Source: JAPUME01 sp027294185 (GTDB taxonomy: Bacteria > Acidobacteriota > Terriglobia > UBA7540 > JAPUME01). Taken from it: DNA of 64,000 nt. This document shows, piece by piece, positions 18,224 to 29,301 of the stretch (positions are counted from its first letter, which is position 1; each line of letters begins with the position of its first letter). Below the pieces are notes generated by a model that was given only the letters and a program-made list of their open reading frames with translations, did not search any database and was not told where the DNA came from. The stretch is from the NCBI GenBank assembly GCA_963555835.3, contig CAUVWZ020000001.1:558001-622000 (forward strand), written 5' to 3'. The translations under genes were made by a program, and so were the position numbers.

Positions 18224-20806
18224 TTGAGAACCACCGTTCGAGGTTTCATCTCTGCGTTCCGGGCCGGGTTCCGATTCCTGCTCTTTTTGGGCCTGATGGC
18301 AGGGCTGCCTGCACCGCTGCCAGCGGCCGAGTTGGCGCGACTGACAGCAGACAACTGGGACACCTACGCGCCTGCAGGAAAGGAAGTGGACGCCATCTAC
18401 GGGGACTTCGTTCTCCGAAATGAACACGTCGTCGTCGTCGTCGCGAACCCCATCGAGGGCCGCGCTGCGAACATGACCGTACGCCAGGTCGGCGGGGCAA
18501 TTATTGACCTGACCGAGCGCGACGCTCCCAACGACCAGTTGAGCGCCTTCTATCCCGGCGCCCGTCGATACAAGTTCCAACTCTCGTCGTCGTCGCTCGC
18601 GGCGGGGCAGGATGAGGCGCGAGGCCGCTCGGTCGAGCTGGTCGTGGTCAGCCCCACCTCCGGACACCAGCCCAACACCCCGGAAGTATTGATTACCTAT
18701 TCTCTGAGGGACGGTGAACCGTTCGTCCGTGTTCGGGCGAGCTACCGCAACCCGTCCAATCAAGCAATTACTGTCCGCCTTGTGGACGACCTGCGTGCCG
18801 ACCGCACTTTCGAGTTCGCCCCTGACGATACGAGAAAGCTCTATTGGATTTTTGACCGGTGGTTCGGACAGGCCTACGGCTTCTATGCGGAAGATCACGA
18901 CATTCAAAGTCAGAGCCGCGGCGGGCGGCAGCGCACGCTCTCCTATCTCCAGGATGGAGAGGATAGGTTTAGAATCGAAGCAGGAGCCGAACACACGCTC
19001 CGTCTCCGCCTGTTTCCCAAAAAGAATCTGTTGGAGGTCAACTCCCAGGCGCTCGCCTTCGAAGGCGAATCTCTCTCTCCGGTCGCGCTGAGTGTTACCG
19101 AGGGCAGACGCCGACCTGTAGCGGGCGCAGAACTGACGCTCACCCGCAACGGCGCAGCGTTCGGTTCGGGCCGCACCGGAAGCGACGGACGGCTCCGGCT
19201 CTCCCTGCCGCGCGGAACCTACTCGGGGTGGGTGAAGGCGCTGGGACGCGGCTCACAGGCCGTCTTCTTTAACGTCGAGGGAGGCCGTCGGGTGAGGACC
19301 AGCGTTGAACTCCCCGTCGCTCCGCGCGTTACAGCCCACATCACGGATGAAAACGGAGGCCCGATTGCCTGCAAGGTGGAATTCATCGGCACCGAGGGCA
19401 CCGAGTCGCCCTTCTTCGGACCCGACAGCGGCGAGCACGCGGTGCACAATCTCTTCTACAGCCACAACGGGCGGTTCACGCAAGTCGTGCCGCCGGGGAC
19501 CTACCGGGTCATCATCAGCCACGGGCCCGAATACGACGCCGTCTTTACGCGGCTTGAAGTCCCCGAAGGTGGTGAGGTCTCTCTTCAGGCCACCCTGCGG
19601 CGCGTCGTCCAGACTCCGGGATGGGTGAGCGCGGACTTCCACAGCCACTCGAGCCCCTCGGGGGACAACACTTCCAGCCAGCTCGGACAGGTATTGAATC
19701 TTGTGGCCGAGCATATCGAGTACGCCCCCTGCACCGAGCACGGGCGGCTCGCCACCTACGTCCCGCATCTGAAGCGGTTGGGCATCGAGGGACTGATGGG
19801 CACCGCCGTGGGTATCGAGCTCAGCCGCAGCCCCGGCACGCGAAATCATCAGAATGCTTTTCCCTTGATCCTGAAACCTCATACGCAGGACGGCGGCGCC
19901 CCGCGGACCGCCGAAGACCCTCTGGTTCAGATCGAGCGACTGGCCCTGTGGGACGATGCGAGCGACAAGCTTGTCCAGCAGAACCATCCCGACATCGGCC
20001 ATATCTTTTTTGACCGGAACGGAAACGGCCAGGTGGACGAAGGGTTTCCGGGGATGATCAGCTTTATGGACGTTATCGAAGTGCACCCGATCGAAAGGAT
20101 TCTGAGCCGGGGAGCGACCTATGAGGCTCGAGGGCGGATTCAGAATCATCGCATCTTCAACTGGCTGCAACTGTTGAACCAGGGCTACCGGATTCCCGGG
20201 GTCGTCAACACCGACGCCCACTACAACTTTCACGGCTCAGGCTGGCTGCGGAACTACATCAAGTCCAAGACGGATGATCCCGCTCAAATTGAAACGCTCG
20301 ATATCGTGCACGCCTCCGAGCGGGGCAACGTCGTAATGACCAACGGGCCGTTCCTGGAAGTCTATACGCCCACCGGAGGCCGGGGAACCGGCTCCCGATT
20401 CACCGCCGGTGACACGGTTTCAGCAGTGGAAGGAAAGATCGCTCTTCAGGTGCGGGTCCAGTGCCCGAACTGGCTCGATATCGACCGTGTGCAGGTGCTG
20501 GTCAACGGCAGGCCCGACCCGAAACTCAATTTCACCCGCGCCGCCAACCCATCGAGTTTCTCGGACGGCGTGGTGAAGTTCGACCGGACGATTCCGGTCG
20601 AGCTTGCGAGTGACGCCCACCTGATCGTTGTCGCCATCGGTGAAAATTTCACCCTCGGCCCGGTGATGGGTCCGCAACGGGGGCAGGCGGCACCGGCGGC
20701 GATGAGCAATCCCATCTTCGTCGATGTGGACGGCAACGGCTTCCAGCCGAACGGCGACACCCTGGACGCTCCACTCCCGGTAATGGGCGGACGTCCGGTA
20801 CCCTAA
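18224..20806 (+). CDS. Exported CehA/McbA family PHP-type metallohydrolase
   Basis: An 860-aa secreted protein. The TTG start is supported by GGGAGGAG 7 nt upstream; the signal FLLFLGLMAGLPAPLPAAEL follows. The N-terminal half is beta-rich with carboxypeptidase-regulatory-like segments (VAGAELTLTRNGAAFGSGRTGSDGRLRL). The C-terminal half is a PHP hydrolase: ADFHSHSSPSGDN (metal His pair, about residues 470-482), EYAPCTEHGR, NHPDIGHIFF and VNTDAHYNFHGSGW (DxH). This matches the CehA/McbA family, named from carbaryl hydrolysis; most members act on unknown phospho- or carbamate esters. Monocistronic. The native substrate is unknown. Confidence 0.88.
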   Translation: MRTTVRGFISAFRAGFRFLLFLGLMAGLPAPLPAAELARLTADNWDTYAPAGKEVDAIYGDFVLRNEHVVVVVANPIEGRAANMTVRQVGGAIIDLTERDAPNDQLSAFYPGARRYKFQLSSSSLAAGQDEARGRSVELVVVSPTSGHQPNTPEVLITYSLRDGEPFVRVRASYRNPSNQAITVRLVDDLRADRTFEFAPDDTRKLYWIFDRWFGQAYGFYAEDHDIQSQSRGGRQRTLSYLQDGEDRFRIEAGAEHTLRLRLFPKKNLLEVNSQALAFEGESLSPVALSVTEGRRRPVAGAELTLTRNGAAFGSGRTGSDGRLRLSLPRGTYSGWVKALGRGSQAVFFNVEGGRRVRTSVELPVAPRVTAHITDENGGPIACKVEFIGTEGTESPFFGPDSGEHAVHNLFYSHNGRFTQVVPPGTYRVIISHGPEYDAVFTRLEVPEGGEVSLQATLRRVVQTPGWVSADFHSHSSPSGDNTSSQLGQVLNLVAEHIEYAPCTEHGRLATYVPHLKRLGIEGLMGTAVGIELSRSPGTRNHQNAFPLILKPHTQDGGAPRTAEDPLVQIERLALWDDASDKLVQQNHPDIGHIFFDRNGNGQVDEGFPGMISFMDVIEVHPIERILSRGATYEARGRIQNHRIFNWLQLLNQGYRIPGVVNTDAHYNFHGSGWLRNYIKSKTDDPAQIETLDIVHASERGNVVMTNGPFLEVYTPTGGRGTGSRFTAGDTVSAVEGKIALQVRVQCPNWLDIDRVQVLVNGRPDPKLNFTRAANPSSFSDGVVKFDRTIPVELASDAHLIVVAIGENFTLGPVMGPQRGQAAPAAMSNPIFVDVDGNGFQPNGDTLDAPLPVMGGRPVP

Positions 20807-20957
20807 GAGACCCAGACATACAGAATCATGAAGCGCACTCATCGAAGAGGATTTCTGCGCAAAGGTGTGGTGGCCGCAAGAGCCGCCCGTAGCCCTTCCC
20901 GCATCAGAACCGTCCAGGAGCTTTGGGGGTCGTTTACCATGTGCAAACCGAAACTCG

Positions 20958-21047
20958 CGGGTGGCGCGTACATCGCGGGCTTTGCGATGTGTGCGTTAAC
21001 TCAATCTCTCGCATACATGGCGAACGGTGCCATGTATGCGCCACCCG
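20958..21047. repeat. Nested inverted-repeat element
   Basis: The outer arms at 20958-20976 and 21029-21047 are 19 nt long and complementary at 17 positions. The inner arms at 20981-20995 and 21010-21024 are complementary at 12 of 15, with a 14-nt loop. All four arms are variants of one GCGATGTATGCG-type core, so the block looks like two or four copies of one unit in alternating orientation. It lies in the 293-bp spacer before the Tat-propeller gene. Confidence 0.65.
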
Positions 21048-21099
21048 AGGTGAGATCCGACATTTAAGATATAAGAATCAATAATAGGAGAATCCATCC

Positions 21100-22356
21100 A
21101 TGAACCGAAGACGCCGCGAATTCCTGCAAGGAGCCTTCGGTGGGGCGCTGGCCCTGGCCGGACTTCCCCATCCGCTCCTGCGGGCGGGAGAGAACCGGCT
21201 TCCGCCCGTCCGAACCCTTACGCACGGACCTCGATTCCACTGGTTCGGCTACTACGACAAACTTGAATTTGATCCCACCAGCCGATACGTCCTGGGCATG
21301 GAGGTAAACTTCGAGCATCGCTCGCCGAGGGCCGAGGACACAATCCGGGTGGGCATGGTGGACCTGGCCTCCCAGGACCGTTGGATCGAATTGGGCCAGA
21401 GCCGAGCCTGGTGCTGGCAGCAGGGATGCATGCTGCAATGGGTGCCCGGTTCCGGCAGCGAAGTGGTCTGGAACGACCGCGAGGAAGATCGGTATGTTTC
21501 TCACGTCCTGGATGTGAACACGCGAAAGAAGCGGACGCTTCCCGCGCCGATCTACGGTCTCAGTCCCGACGGCCGCTGGGCCATCTGCCCCGACTTTCGC
21601 CGGCTGGCGGACATGCGTCCGGGCTATGGGTACCCGGGTCTGCCCGATCCCTATCGAGACGTTCTCGGGCCGGAGGATTCCGGTATTTGGCGGATGGATC
21701 TCGCGACCGGCCGGCAGAACCTGATCATCTCATTGGCTGAGGCGGCTCGCATTCCCTATGCGAAGGGAGACCTCACCGGCGCGAAGCACTGGTTCAACCA
21801 TCTGCTGGTCTCGCCTGACGGGGCCCGGTTCGCGTTTCTTCACCGCTGGTCGGGAGAGAAAGGCCGCCGCCGCTACGGCACTCGGATGCTGACGGCGGAC
21901 CCGGACGGAGGGAACATCCACGTGCTCGACCCCCATGGGGAGACCTCTCACTTCATCTGGCCTGACCCTCAACATATTCTGGCCTGGGCATGGCACCCCT
22001 CCGACGGGAACAAGTTTTACCTGTACGAAGACCGGACGGAGAAAGTAAAGGTCGTAGCGCCGGAGGTGATGACCCGAAACGGGCATTGCACCTACCTGCC
22101 GGGGAATCGCTGGATTTTGAATGATACCTATCCCGATTCCGAACGAAACCAGAACGTCTATCTCTACAACGTCGAATCGGGAGAGCGCCGCCCGTTGGGC
22201 CACTTCCACTCCCCCGAGGATTATCGCGGCGAGTGGCGTTGCGACACCCACCCGCGCTTCAGCCCCGACGGACGCAAAGTCGTCATCGACTCGCCTCACG
22301 GCGGAGAAGGCAGGCAGCTTCATCTGATCGACATCGGAGAGATTGTCGGCGCTTGA
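21100..22356 (+). CDS. Tat-exported beta-propeller protein of unknown function
   Basis: A 418-aa protein. The N-terminus MNRRRREFLQGAFGGALALAG is a twin-arginine signal. The mature part shows propeller-type blades with SPDGRWAICPD, SPDGARFAFLHRW, DPDGGNIHVLDPHGE and SPDGRKVVIDSP, resembling TolB-like or oligogalacturonate-lyase-like folds. Conserved His/Trp positions (HWFNHLL, ETSHFIWPDP, NGHCTYLPG) are reminiscent of the metal site in that lyase family, but I cannot confirm activity. Start ATG 21100 has AGGAGA 8-13 nt upstream. The next gene, an M14 peptidase, starts about 60 bp downstream on the same strand. Confidence 0.8.
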   Translation: MNRRRREFLQGAFGGALALAGLPHPLLRAGENRLPPVRTLTHGPRFHWFGYYDKLEFDPTSRYVLGMEVNFEHRSPRAEDTIRVGMVDLASQDRWIELGQSRAWCWQQGCMLQWVPGSGSEVVWNDREEDRYVSHVLDVNTRKKRTLPAPIYGLSPDGRWAICPDFRRLADMRPGYGYPGLPDPYRDVLGPEDSGIWRMDLATGRQNLIISLAEAARIPYAKGDLTGAKHWFNHLLVSPDGARFAFLHRWSGEKGRRRYGTRMLTADPDGGNIHVLDPHGETSHFIWPDPQHILAWAWHPSDGNKFYLYEDRTEKVKVVAPEVMTRNGHCTYLPGNRWILNDTYPDSERNQNVYLYNVESGERRPLGHFHSPEDYRGEWRCDTHPRFSPDGRKVVIDSPHGGEGRQLHLIDIGEIVGA

Positions 22357-22417
22357 GGTGACCTGAACAGAGCCTGAACAAGACCCAAACCAGGAAAGAT
22401 AACAGAGGATAACAAAT

Positions 22418-25054
22418 ATGAAGAACGGCAAAGGGAAGCGCGTGCCCAGCATATCGATCCTGGCCTGGGCGATTCCGTTCGCCATGGTCTTCGCCATGAT
22501 CGGGGGAGGATTTCTACCTCTACGGGCCGAAGCCGTCGAAATCCCCTCCCCGGAGAGTTTCGTCGGCCATAAGATCGGGGAGGACGGAAAGCTGGTCCCC
22601 TACCCGAAAGTGGTCGAATACTTTCATAAGCTCGACGCGGCCTCGGACCGCGTCACGGTGGAGGTTGCCGGGAAATCGACGTTGGGGAACGATATGCTGG
22701 TGGTCGTTCTGACCTCCGAACGGAATCAAAAGAACCTGGAGCGATACCGTTCCATCGCCCGCCGCCTGGCCAACCCTGATGATCTTTCCGAGGAGGAAGC
22801 CCAAAGGCTCATCGCCGAAGGCAAGACCATCGTGCTGATCACCTGCAGCATCCACTCGACCGAGGTCGGTTCCACTCAGATGTCGCTCGAGTTCGCCCAC
22901 GATGTTGCCACCACGCGCGACCCCTCGATGCTCCGCTGGCTCGACGATGTGATCCTTCTGGTCATGCCCTCGATCAATCCCGACGGCCAGGTGATCGTCA
23001 TTGACTGGTACAACAAGTACCGAGGCACGGAGTTCGAGGGCGGCAGCCTCCCTTGGCTCTACCACCACTACGTCGGCCACGACAACAACCGCGACTACTA
23101 CATGCTTACACAGTTGGAGACGCAGGTCGTCAACGACGTCCTCTACCACCGCTGGTTCCCGCAGGTCTTTCTCGACGAGCACCAAATGGGCTCGACCGGG
23201 CCGCGCATGTTCGTGCCGCCGCAGACCGACCCGCTGGCGCTCGACGTCGAGTCCATGATTTTCCGCATCGCCGACCTGCTGGGCACGGGGATGTCCCTGC
23301 GGCTGGAAGAAGCCGGCAAGACCGGCGTCGGCCACAACATGATTTACGACGCTTACTGGCCCGGCGGCACGCGCAACACGGCCTGGTGGAAGAATATCGT
23401 CGGCCTGCTCACAGAAGTTGCGAGAGTCCGCGTCGCCACACCGATCTATATCGAGCCGGGAGAGCTGCGGGGAGGCCGAAAGGGGCTGCCGGAGTACGGA
23501 CGCCGCTCGAACTTTCCCTCGCCTTGGCCGGGCGGCTGGTGGCGCCTGCGCGACATCATCGACTATGAACTCATTGCCACGCGCAGCCTGCTCGAGTCCT
23601 GCTCGCTTTACCGCAAAGACATTCTGGGCAATTTCTACCGGCTGGGTCGAGATGAGATTCGACGGGGAGCGTCTGAGGCGCCCTATGCCTTCATCATTTC
23701 CGCCGACCAGCACGACCCGGTGGCCGCCGCCCGCATGATCGACATCCTGATGCGCAACGGGCTTCGCATCGACCGGGCCGAGGCGGAGTTCAGGGTGGGA
23801 AATACTCTTTATCCGGCCGGCTCGTTCGTTATCGGCGCTTCGCAGCCCTATCGCCCCTTCGCGCTCACCATGCTGCGGCCGCAGCGTTACCCCGAGGTCG
23901 TGCCCTACGCGGGTGGTCCCATCTATCCGCCCTACGACGTAACCTCCTGGTCGCTTCCCATCCTTATGGGAGTGGAAATCGCCGAGGCCGATGTACCCGT
24001 CAGCACTCCCTTGACCCGCCTCGACGCTCCCGTATGGCCCGGTGGAAGGGTCGAGCGTGGGCGGGGCGGCTACCTCATCCCCCACAGTGCCGACTCGGCA
24101 TTCACGGCCATGAACCGCCTCCTGAAACAGGGAAAGAAGCTCTACTGGCAGCAGGAGGCTCCCGCGGGAGGTGCGGTGGGCGACATTTACCTGCCTGCCG
24201 ACCAGGCCAACCCCGCCCAGCTCACCCGGCTTTCGAGGGAGGTTCACGTTCCGATTCGGCCTCTGGAGACCGCTCCTTCCGGGAAACTCTTTCAAGTGAA
24301 GCCAACCCGCGTCGGCCTCTACAAGCCGTGGCGTGCCAGCATGGACGAGGGCTGGACCCGCTGGCTGCTCGAGCAATACGAATTCCCCTACATCAACTTG
24401 AGCAACGAAAAGATCAAGGACGGCTCTTTTCAAAAAGAGACCGACGTGCTGCTGTTCCCCGACGTCGGCAAAAACATCATCAAGGACGGCGGGTCAGGGA
24501 GATCCTCTTCGCCTCTGCCGCCGGAATACCGCGGAGGGCTGGGGAAAGAAGGCGGAGAGCGGATCAAGAAGTGGGTCGAAGAGGGCGGCGTCGCCGTCGC
24601 GCTCGACTCCGCAGCCGCCTATTTGATCGAGCTGCTCGGGCTGCCTGTGTCGAACGTGCTCGAAGGAGTCTCCTCCGATCGGTTCGACTGCCCCGGCTCG
24701 ATGCTGCGCCTGAAGGTGGACAACACGCATCCGGTCGCCTACGGGATGCGCGCGGAGGAAGCAGGCTACTTTTCAGATTCCCCCGCCTTCCAGACCCGCA
24801 TCCCCGACGCACGCTTCGACCGGCGCGTCGTCGCCTCCTACCCGGAGTATGACGATCAGATTCTGGTCAGCGGGTATCTGAAGGGCGCCGAGCTGCTCGA
24901 ACGCCGCGCGGCGGTCGTCGACCTGCGCGTGGGTAAAGGCCGCGTGGTCCTGATCGGCCTGCGCGCCCAGCACCGCGCGCAGCCGCATCGTACCTTTAAG
25001 CTGCTCTTCAACTCGCTCTACCTTGCCGGGCTGGAGGAAATCGTTTTGGAGTGA
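22418..25054 (+). CDS. Secreted M14 family zinc carboxypeptidase-like protein
   Basis: An 878-aa exported metallopeptidase. The N-terminal signal is WAIPFAMVFAMIGGGFLPLRAEA. The M14 domain spans about residues 45-400: GNDMLVVVLTS, zinc ligands His-Glu in CSIHSTEVGSTQ, VMPSINPDGQ, and a possible third ligand in HHYVGHDNNRDYY. This is followed by VFLDEHQMGSTGPRMF and LTEVARVRVATP. The long C-terminal region includes a ThuA/glutamine-amidotransferase-like segment (YPEYDDQILVSGYLKG, VVLIGLRAQHRAQPHRTFKLL) found in large acidobacterial M14 proteins. The neighbouring Tat-propeller gene 60 bp upstream may be cotranscribed. The substrate is unknown. Confidence 0.9.
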   Translation: MKNGKGKRVPSISILAWAIPFAMVFAMIGGGFLPLRAEAVEIPSPESFVGHKIGEDGKLVPYPKVVEYFHKLDAASDRVTVEVAGKSTLGNDMLVVVLTSERNQKNLERYRSIARRLANPDDLSEEEAQRLIAEGKTIVLITCSIHSTEVGSTQMSLEFAHDVATTRDPSMLRWLDDVILLVMPSINPDGQVIVIDWYNKYRGTEFEGGSLPWLYHHYVGHDNNRDYYMLTQLETQVVNDVLYHRWFPQVFLDEHQMGSTGPRMFVPPQTDPLALDVESMIFRIADLLGTGMSLRLEEAGKTGVGHNMIYDAYWPGGTRNTAWWKNIVGLLTEVARVRVATPIYIEPGELRGGRKGLPEYGRRSNFPSPWPGGWWRLRDIIDYELIATRSLLESCSLYRKDILGNFYRLGRDEIRRGASEAPYAFIISADQHDPVAAARMIDILMRNGLRIDRAEAEFRVGNTLYPAGSFVIGASQPYRPFALTMLRPQRYPEVVPYAGGPIYPPYDVTSWSLPILMGVEIAEADVPVSTPLTRLDAPVWPGGRVERGRGGYLIPHSADSAFTAMNRLLKQGKKLYWQQEAPAGGAVGDIYLPADQANPAQLTRLSREVHVPIRPLETAPSGKLFQVKPTRVGLYKPWRASMDEGWTRWLLEQYEFPYINLSNEKIKDGSFQKETDVLLFPDVGKNIIKDGGSGRSSSPLPPEYRGGLGKEGGERIKKWVEEGGVAVALDSAAAYLIELLGLPVSNVLEGVSSDRFDCPGSMLRLKVDNTHPVAYGMRAEEAGYFSDSPAFQTRIPDARFDRRVVASYPEYDDQILVSGYLKGAELLERRAAVVDLRVGKGRVVLIGLRAQHRAQPHRTFKLLFNSLYLAGLEEIVLE

Positions 25055-25147
25055 TTATCCAAACCGCTTCTGTGGGGTAAGAGAAACGAATTCTCCCCCA
25101 CCCTTGGCTTCCCTCTGCGCCCTTCGGGCTTCGAGGGACGGGCCGCC

Positions 25148-25163
25148 AAGGATGGGGCACCCG
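25148..25163 (+). repeat. Intergenic repeat unit AAGGATGGGGCACCCG
   Basis: A 16-nt match to the unit at 5008-5025. An inverted CCCCCACCCTTGG-like tract lies about 55 bp upstream (25096-25108), so the block could form a large stem. Confidence 0.5.
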
Positions 25164-25323
25164 GCGTGAAAAATACTGTGCCGCCCGCGCCTGGTCATAA
25201 CCGGTAGCGCAGAACCCGCCCTGCGGTCCAGAGCCTTCGCCAGATTTCCAATAAGCCCAACGGACTACGGGCGGCGGGCCGTAGTGTGGTTCTGCGGCTC
25301 TTCTGGCTTTGCTAAACACAGGC

Positions 25324-25350
25324 CGCGGAACCTGACCGACGGGTTCCGCG
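25324..25350. repeat. Hairpin CGCGGAACC / GGTTCCGCG
   Basis: A perfect 9-bp stem with a 9-nt loop. No T-tract follows on either strand, so it is not a standard intrinsic terminator. It lies about 270 bp after the M14 gene. Confidence 0.5.
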
Positions 25351-25473
25351 CTACCTGCTTCGCATGGCGAAGGGTGGGGTTTGGGTAACCTCTTTGGAGC
25401 TCCCGTTCAGGAGAAAACCGACATCGATTTCCCTACCCTTTCCTCCCCACTTCGGTTCCCCGTAGAAAGCTTT

Positions 25474-25651
25474 TAGTGTCGCGTAACCCAAATAGGTGAC
25501 ACATGCCCTCCGGGGGCGTGTCATGCTGAGCGGAGCGAAGCATCTCGTTTCGGGACTAGGTCCTAAGGAGCGGGATTCTTCGCCCGCCGCGGCGGGCTCA
25601 GAATGACGCCACGCGCCAACCGCGTCACTTTCTTTGTTAAGGTGACACTAG
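25474..25651. mobile_element. MITE-like element, copy 2 (~178 bp)
   Basis: Same orientation as copy 1 (17881-18059) and nearly identical over the whole length, differing at scattered positions. Both share the interior CCCAAATAGGTGACACATG and the right end GGTGACACTAG. The left end TAGTGTCGCGTAACC is the imperfect inverted partner. It has no open frame of its own. Being non-autonomous, it would need a transposase from elsewhere. Confidence 0.8.
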
Positions 25652-25662
25652 GGACAGGTCGG

Positions 25663-25680
25663 AAAGGATGGGGCACCCGC
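25663..25680 (+). repeat. Intergenic repeat unit AAAGGATGGGGCACCCGC
   Basis: Exact 18-nt match to 5008-5025, located 11 bp after the right end of MITE copy 2. Confidence 0.55.
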
Positions 25681-25792
25681 GCGCGGCGAAAGCCGGGCCC
25701 CGACACAAAGCGCCTCCTTCCTTTGACGGTTTTGCCCGCGAGGGCTAGAATGAAAGCTGGAGCCTTGATCGGAGCGGTCCGGGACGAAACCG

Positions 25793-27742
<1,950 letters not shown>

Positions 27743-27847
27743 TACAATGCCCCGGTCAACCATTCGCCCCTCAGCGCAATCCGCCTGAAACCAGGTTTCA
27801 CCTGACAAGAGGAAGAGTCTCGGGATCGTCGCCGGCCCTAAGGCTGC

Positions 27848-28576
27848 CTAAGGCTGCCGAACGACTTCAATCCCTTCTGCAGGAAAGGAAAGGCGCCGGA
27901 GTTGGCGCTTCTCATCCGCCCAGACGTCAAGCCCTATCGATTCGGTCAGGACCTTGTAGCGGCCAAGCAAAACACTCTGGCCGCCGAGTTCGATGGTTTC
28001 TGTCCCGAGAAATTGAATGGTGATCAGGCCCGGGCGGACCTCCTGCGGAACGAAGACCTGGAACATTTGGCTTCCCCCGCGGGCCGTGTCATAGCGGTAG
28101 AGCAGGATTGCGAAATGGTGGAAGAAATTGATGTCAAGAATGACAATGTTTGCAGGGAGAACGAATTTGCGAAGCTCGCTCTTGGATCCCGCCCGCCGAA
28201 CTCTTGCTTCAATCAGGTTCACCTTGAAAGTCAAGTCGATCCGGGATCGCTTCGGGCCGGTTTGCCTCCACTTGTAGGAGGAGAGGTTCCAGGAAGAGTC
28301 CAGGGTCAGTTCCGCAGTGCTCTTGGGAAGCGTTTGGGAAGAATTGTCAGGGTTCGTGACCGTGGTTTCGCCTTTCGCTTCGATGGTGCGGCCCCCGGCG
28401 ACGATTCGGAACTTCTCGGTGGCCATCACCTGCCCATTCCGGTAAACCACATAGACTCCCTCGTCACAAGAGAAAGCGGGGGGAGGAGACTCCTGGGCAC
28501 TGAGGCGGGGCGTCACAAAAAAGATCGATACGGCCACGAACAAGCCGAGAGCAGAGGCTTTTCCTATAGGGTGCAC
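27848..28576 (-). CDS. Exported hypothetical protein, beta-rich
   Basis: A 242-aa protein whose signal ALGLFVAVSIFFVTPRLSAQE is cleaved near residue 27. GTG 28576 is the start, with AAGGGAG 7 nt upstream. The mature part resembles DUF3108-type outer-membrane-associated beta-barrel proteins: VYVVYRNGQVMATEKFRIVAGG, ELTLDSSWNLSSYKW, IQFLGTETIELGGQ, and LDVWADEKRQLRRLSFPAEG near the end. The family match is by pattern only. It is followed on the same strand by nothing close; aroK ends 74 bp upstream of its start, so both may lie in one transcript. Confidence 0.75.
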   Translation of the reverse strand: MHPIGKASALGLFVAVSIFFVTPRLSAQESPPPAFSCDEGVYVVYRNGQVMATEKFRIVAGGRTIEAKGETTVTNPDNSSQTLPKSTAELTLDSSWNLSSYKWRQTGPKRSRIDLTFKVNLIEARVRRAGSKSELRKFVLPANIVILDINFFHHFAILLYRYDTARGGSQMFQVFVPQEVRPGLITIQFLGTETIELGGQSVLLGRYKVLTESIGLDVWADEKRQLRRLSFPAEGIEVVRQP

Positions 28577-28650
28577 GATGGACTCCCTTACGGGTTGGCG
28601 TTTTCAACCACGAGGACTTTCTTCCGGCGAAAAACAGTGAGCCTTTCCCC

Positions 28651-29160
28651 CTAGAAAATGGGGAGGCGCAAAATGCTATTCACCACCTGCCGGGCGGGAA
28701 GACGGTCTGTCGCCACCCGGAATTCGGACTTCTCATACTCAGGCAATCTCTCCTGAAAAAGGCGGTCAAAGCCGTTCGGGTCTCGAAACAGAGGCCGGTG
28801 GTTTATGCCCGCGCACCGGGAGCGAAGCACTTCGAGAGAAGTTTCCAGCCAGATCGTGATTCCCTCCGTCTCACGAATCAATTCCCGGTTTTCCGGTTGG
28901 ATGATGGTTCCCCCACCCAGGGCGACTACAGCGAGCTCATCGCGGACGATGCCCTGGAGGGCCGCGTGCTCGACTTTCCGGAAATGCGGCTCTCCTTCGG
29001 CTTCAAAGATTTCAGGAATCGTAGTTCCCTGGTTCTCTTCAATGACCCGGTCAAGATCGATGAAGGGCCGGCCTAGTCGCTCCGCCAGGAGCGCCCCGAC
29101 CGTCGTCTTACCGCTTCCCATGAATCCGACCAGGTATATGATCTTCTTCCTTTTTGACAT
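28651..29160 (-). CDS. aroK: Shikimate kinase
   Basis: Phosphorylates shikimate at O3 in the chorismate pathway. It has 169 aa, the normal length. The P-loop is VGFMGSGKTTVG (residues 11-22), followed by the shikimate/Mg motif FIDLDRVIEE, the RE-type lid region with FRKVEHAAL, and GGGTIIQPENRELI. The partner pathway gene aroC lies at the far end of the window (63071), so the aro genes are dispersed. Confidence 0.95.
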   Translation of the reverse strand: MSKRKKIIYLVGFMGSGKTTVGALLAERLGRPFIDLDRVIEENQGTTIPEIFEAEGEPHFRKVEHAALQGIVRDELAVVALGGGTIIQPENRELIRETEGITIWLETSLEVLRSRCAGINHRPLFRDPNGFDRLFQERLPEYEKSEFRVATDRLPARQVVNSILRLPIF

Positions 29161-29301
29161 GTCAGATGAAACGCTCGTATCCCTGCGGGTTTCTATTATA
29201 GGAATTAGCTGGGAAAAATGCGAGAGGAGGAGTGCCGGCGGAGAATAAGATTTCTCGGAGGAGGCGGGAGAGTATAAGAATGGAATTCCCCGTCGGAAGA
29301 A

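Larger units (their letters stand above)
25055..25792. other. Large repeat-rich intergenic region upstream of mnmG
   Basis: About 740 bp without a believable gene. It contains two GGATGGGGCACCCG-type repeats (25148, 25663), a 9-bp stem hairpin (25324-25350), and MITE copy 2 (25474-25651). Short frames crossing it are formed by these repeats. Confidence 0.6.

Noticed and set aside
20828..21067. Possible 79-aa gene starting MKRTHRRGFLRKG
   Set aside because: The start resembles a Tat signal, but the rest runs through the nested inverted repeat and has no family match. It may be a leftover signal-peptide fragment.
22520..24433. A 637-codon open frame on the minus strand opposite the M14 peptidase gene
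   Set aside because: It is the complement of strong, family-matching coding sequence in GC-rich DNA; its translation has no family resemblance and no ribosome site. Similar long antisense frames opposite the CehA-like gene and mnmG were rejected for the same reason.
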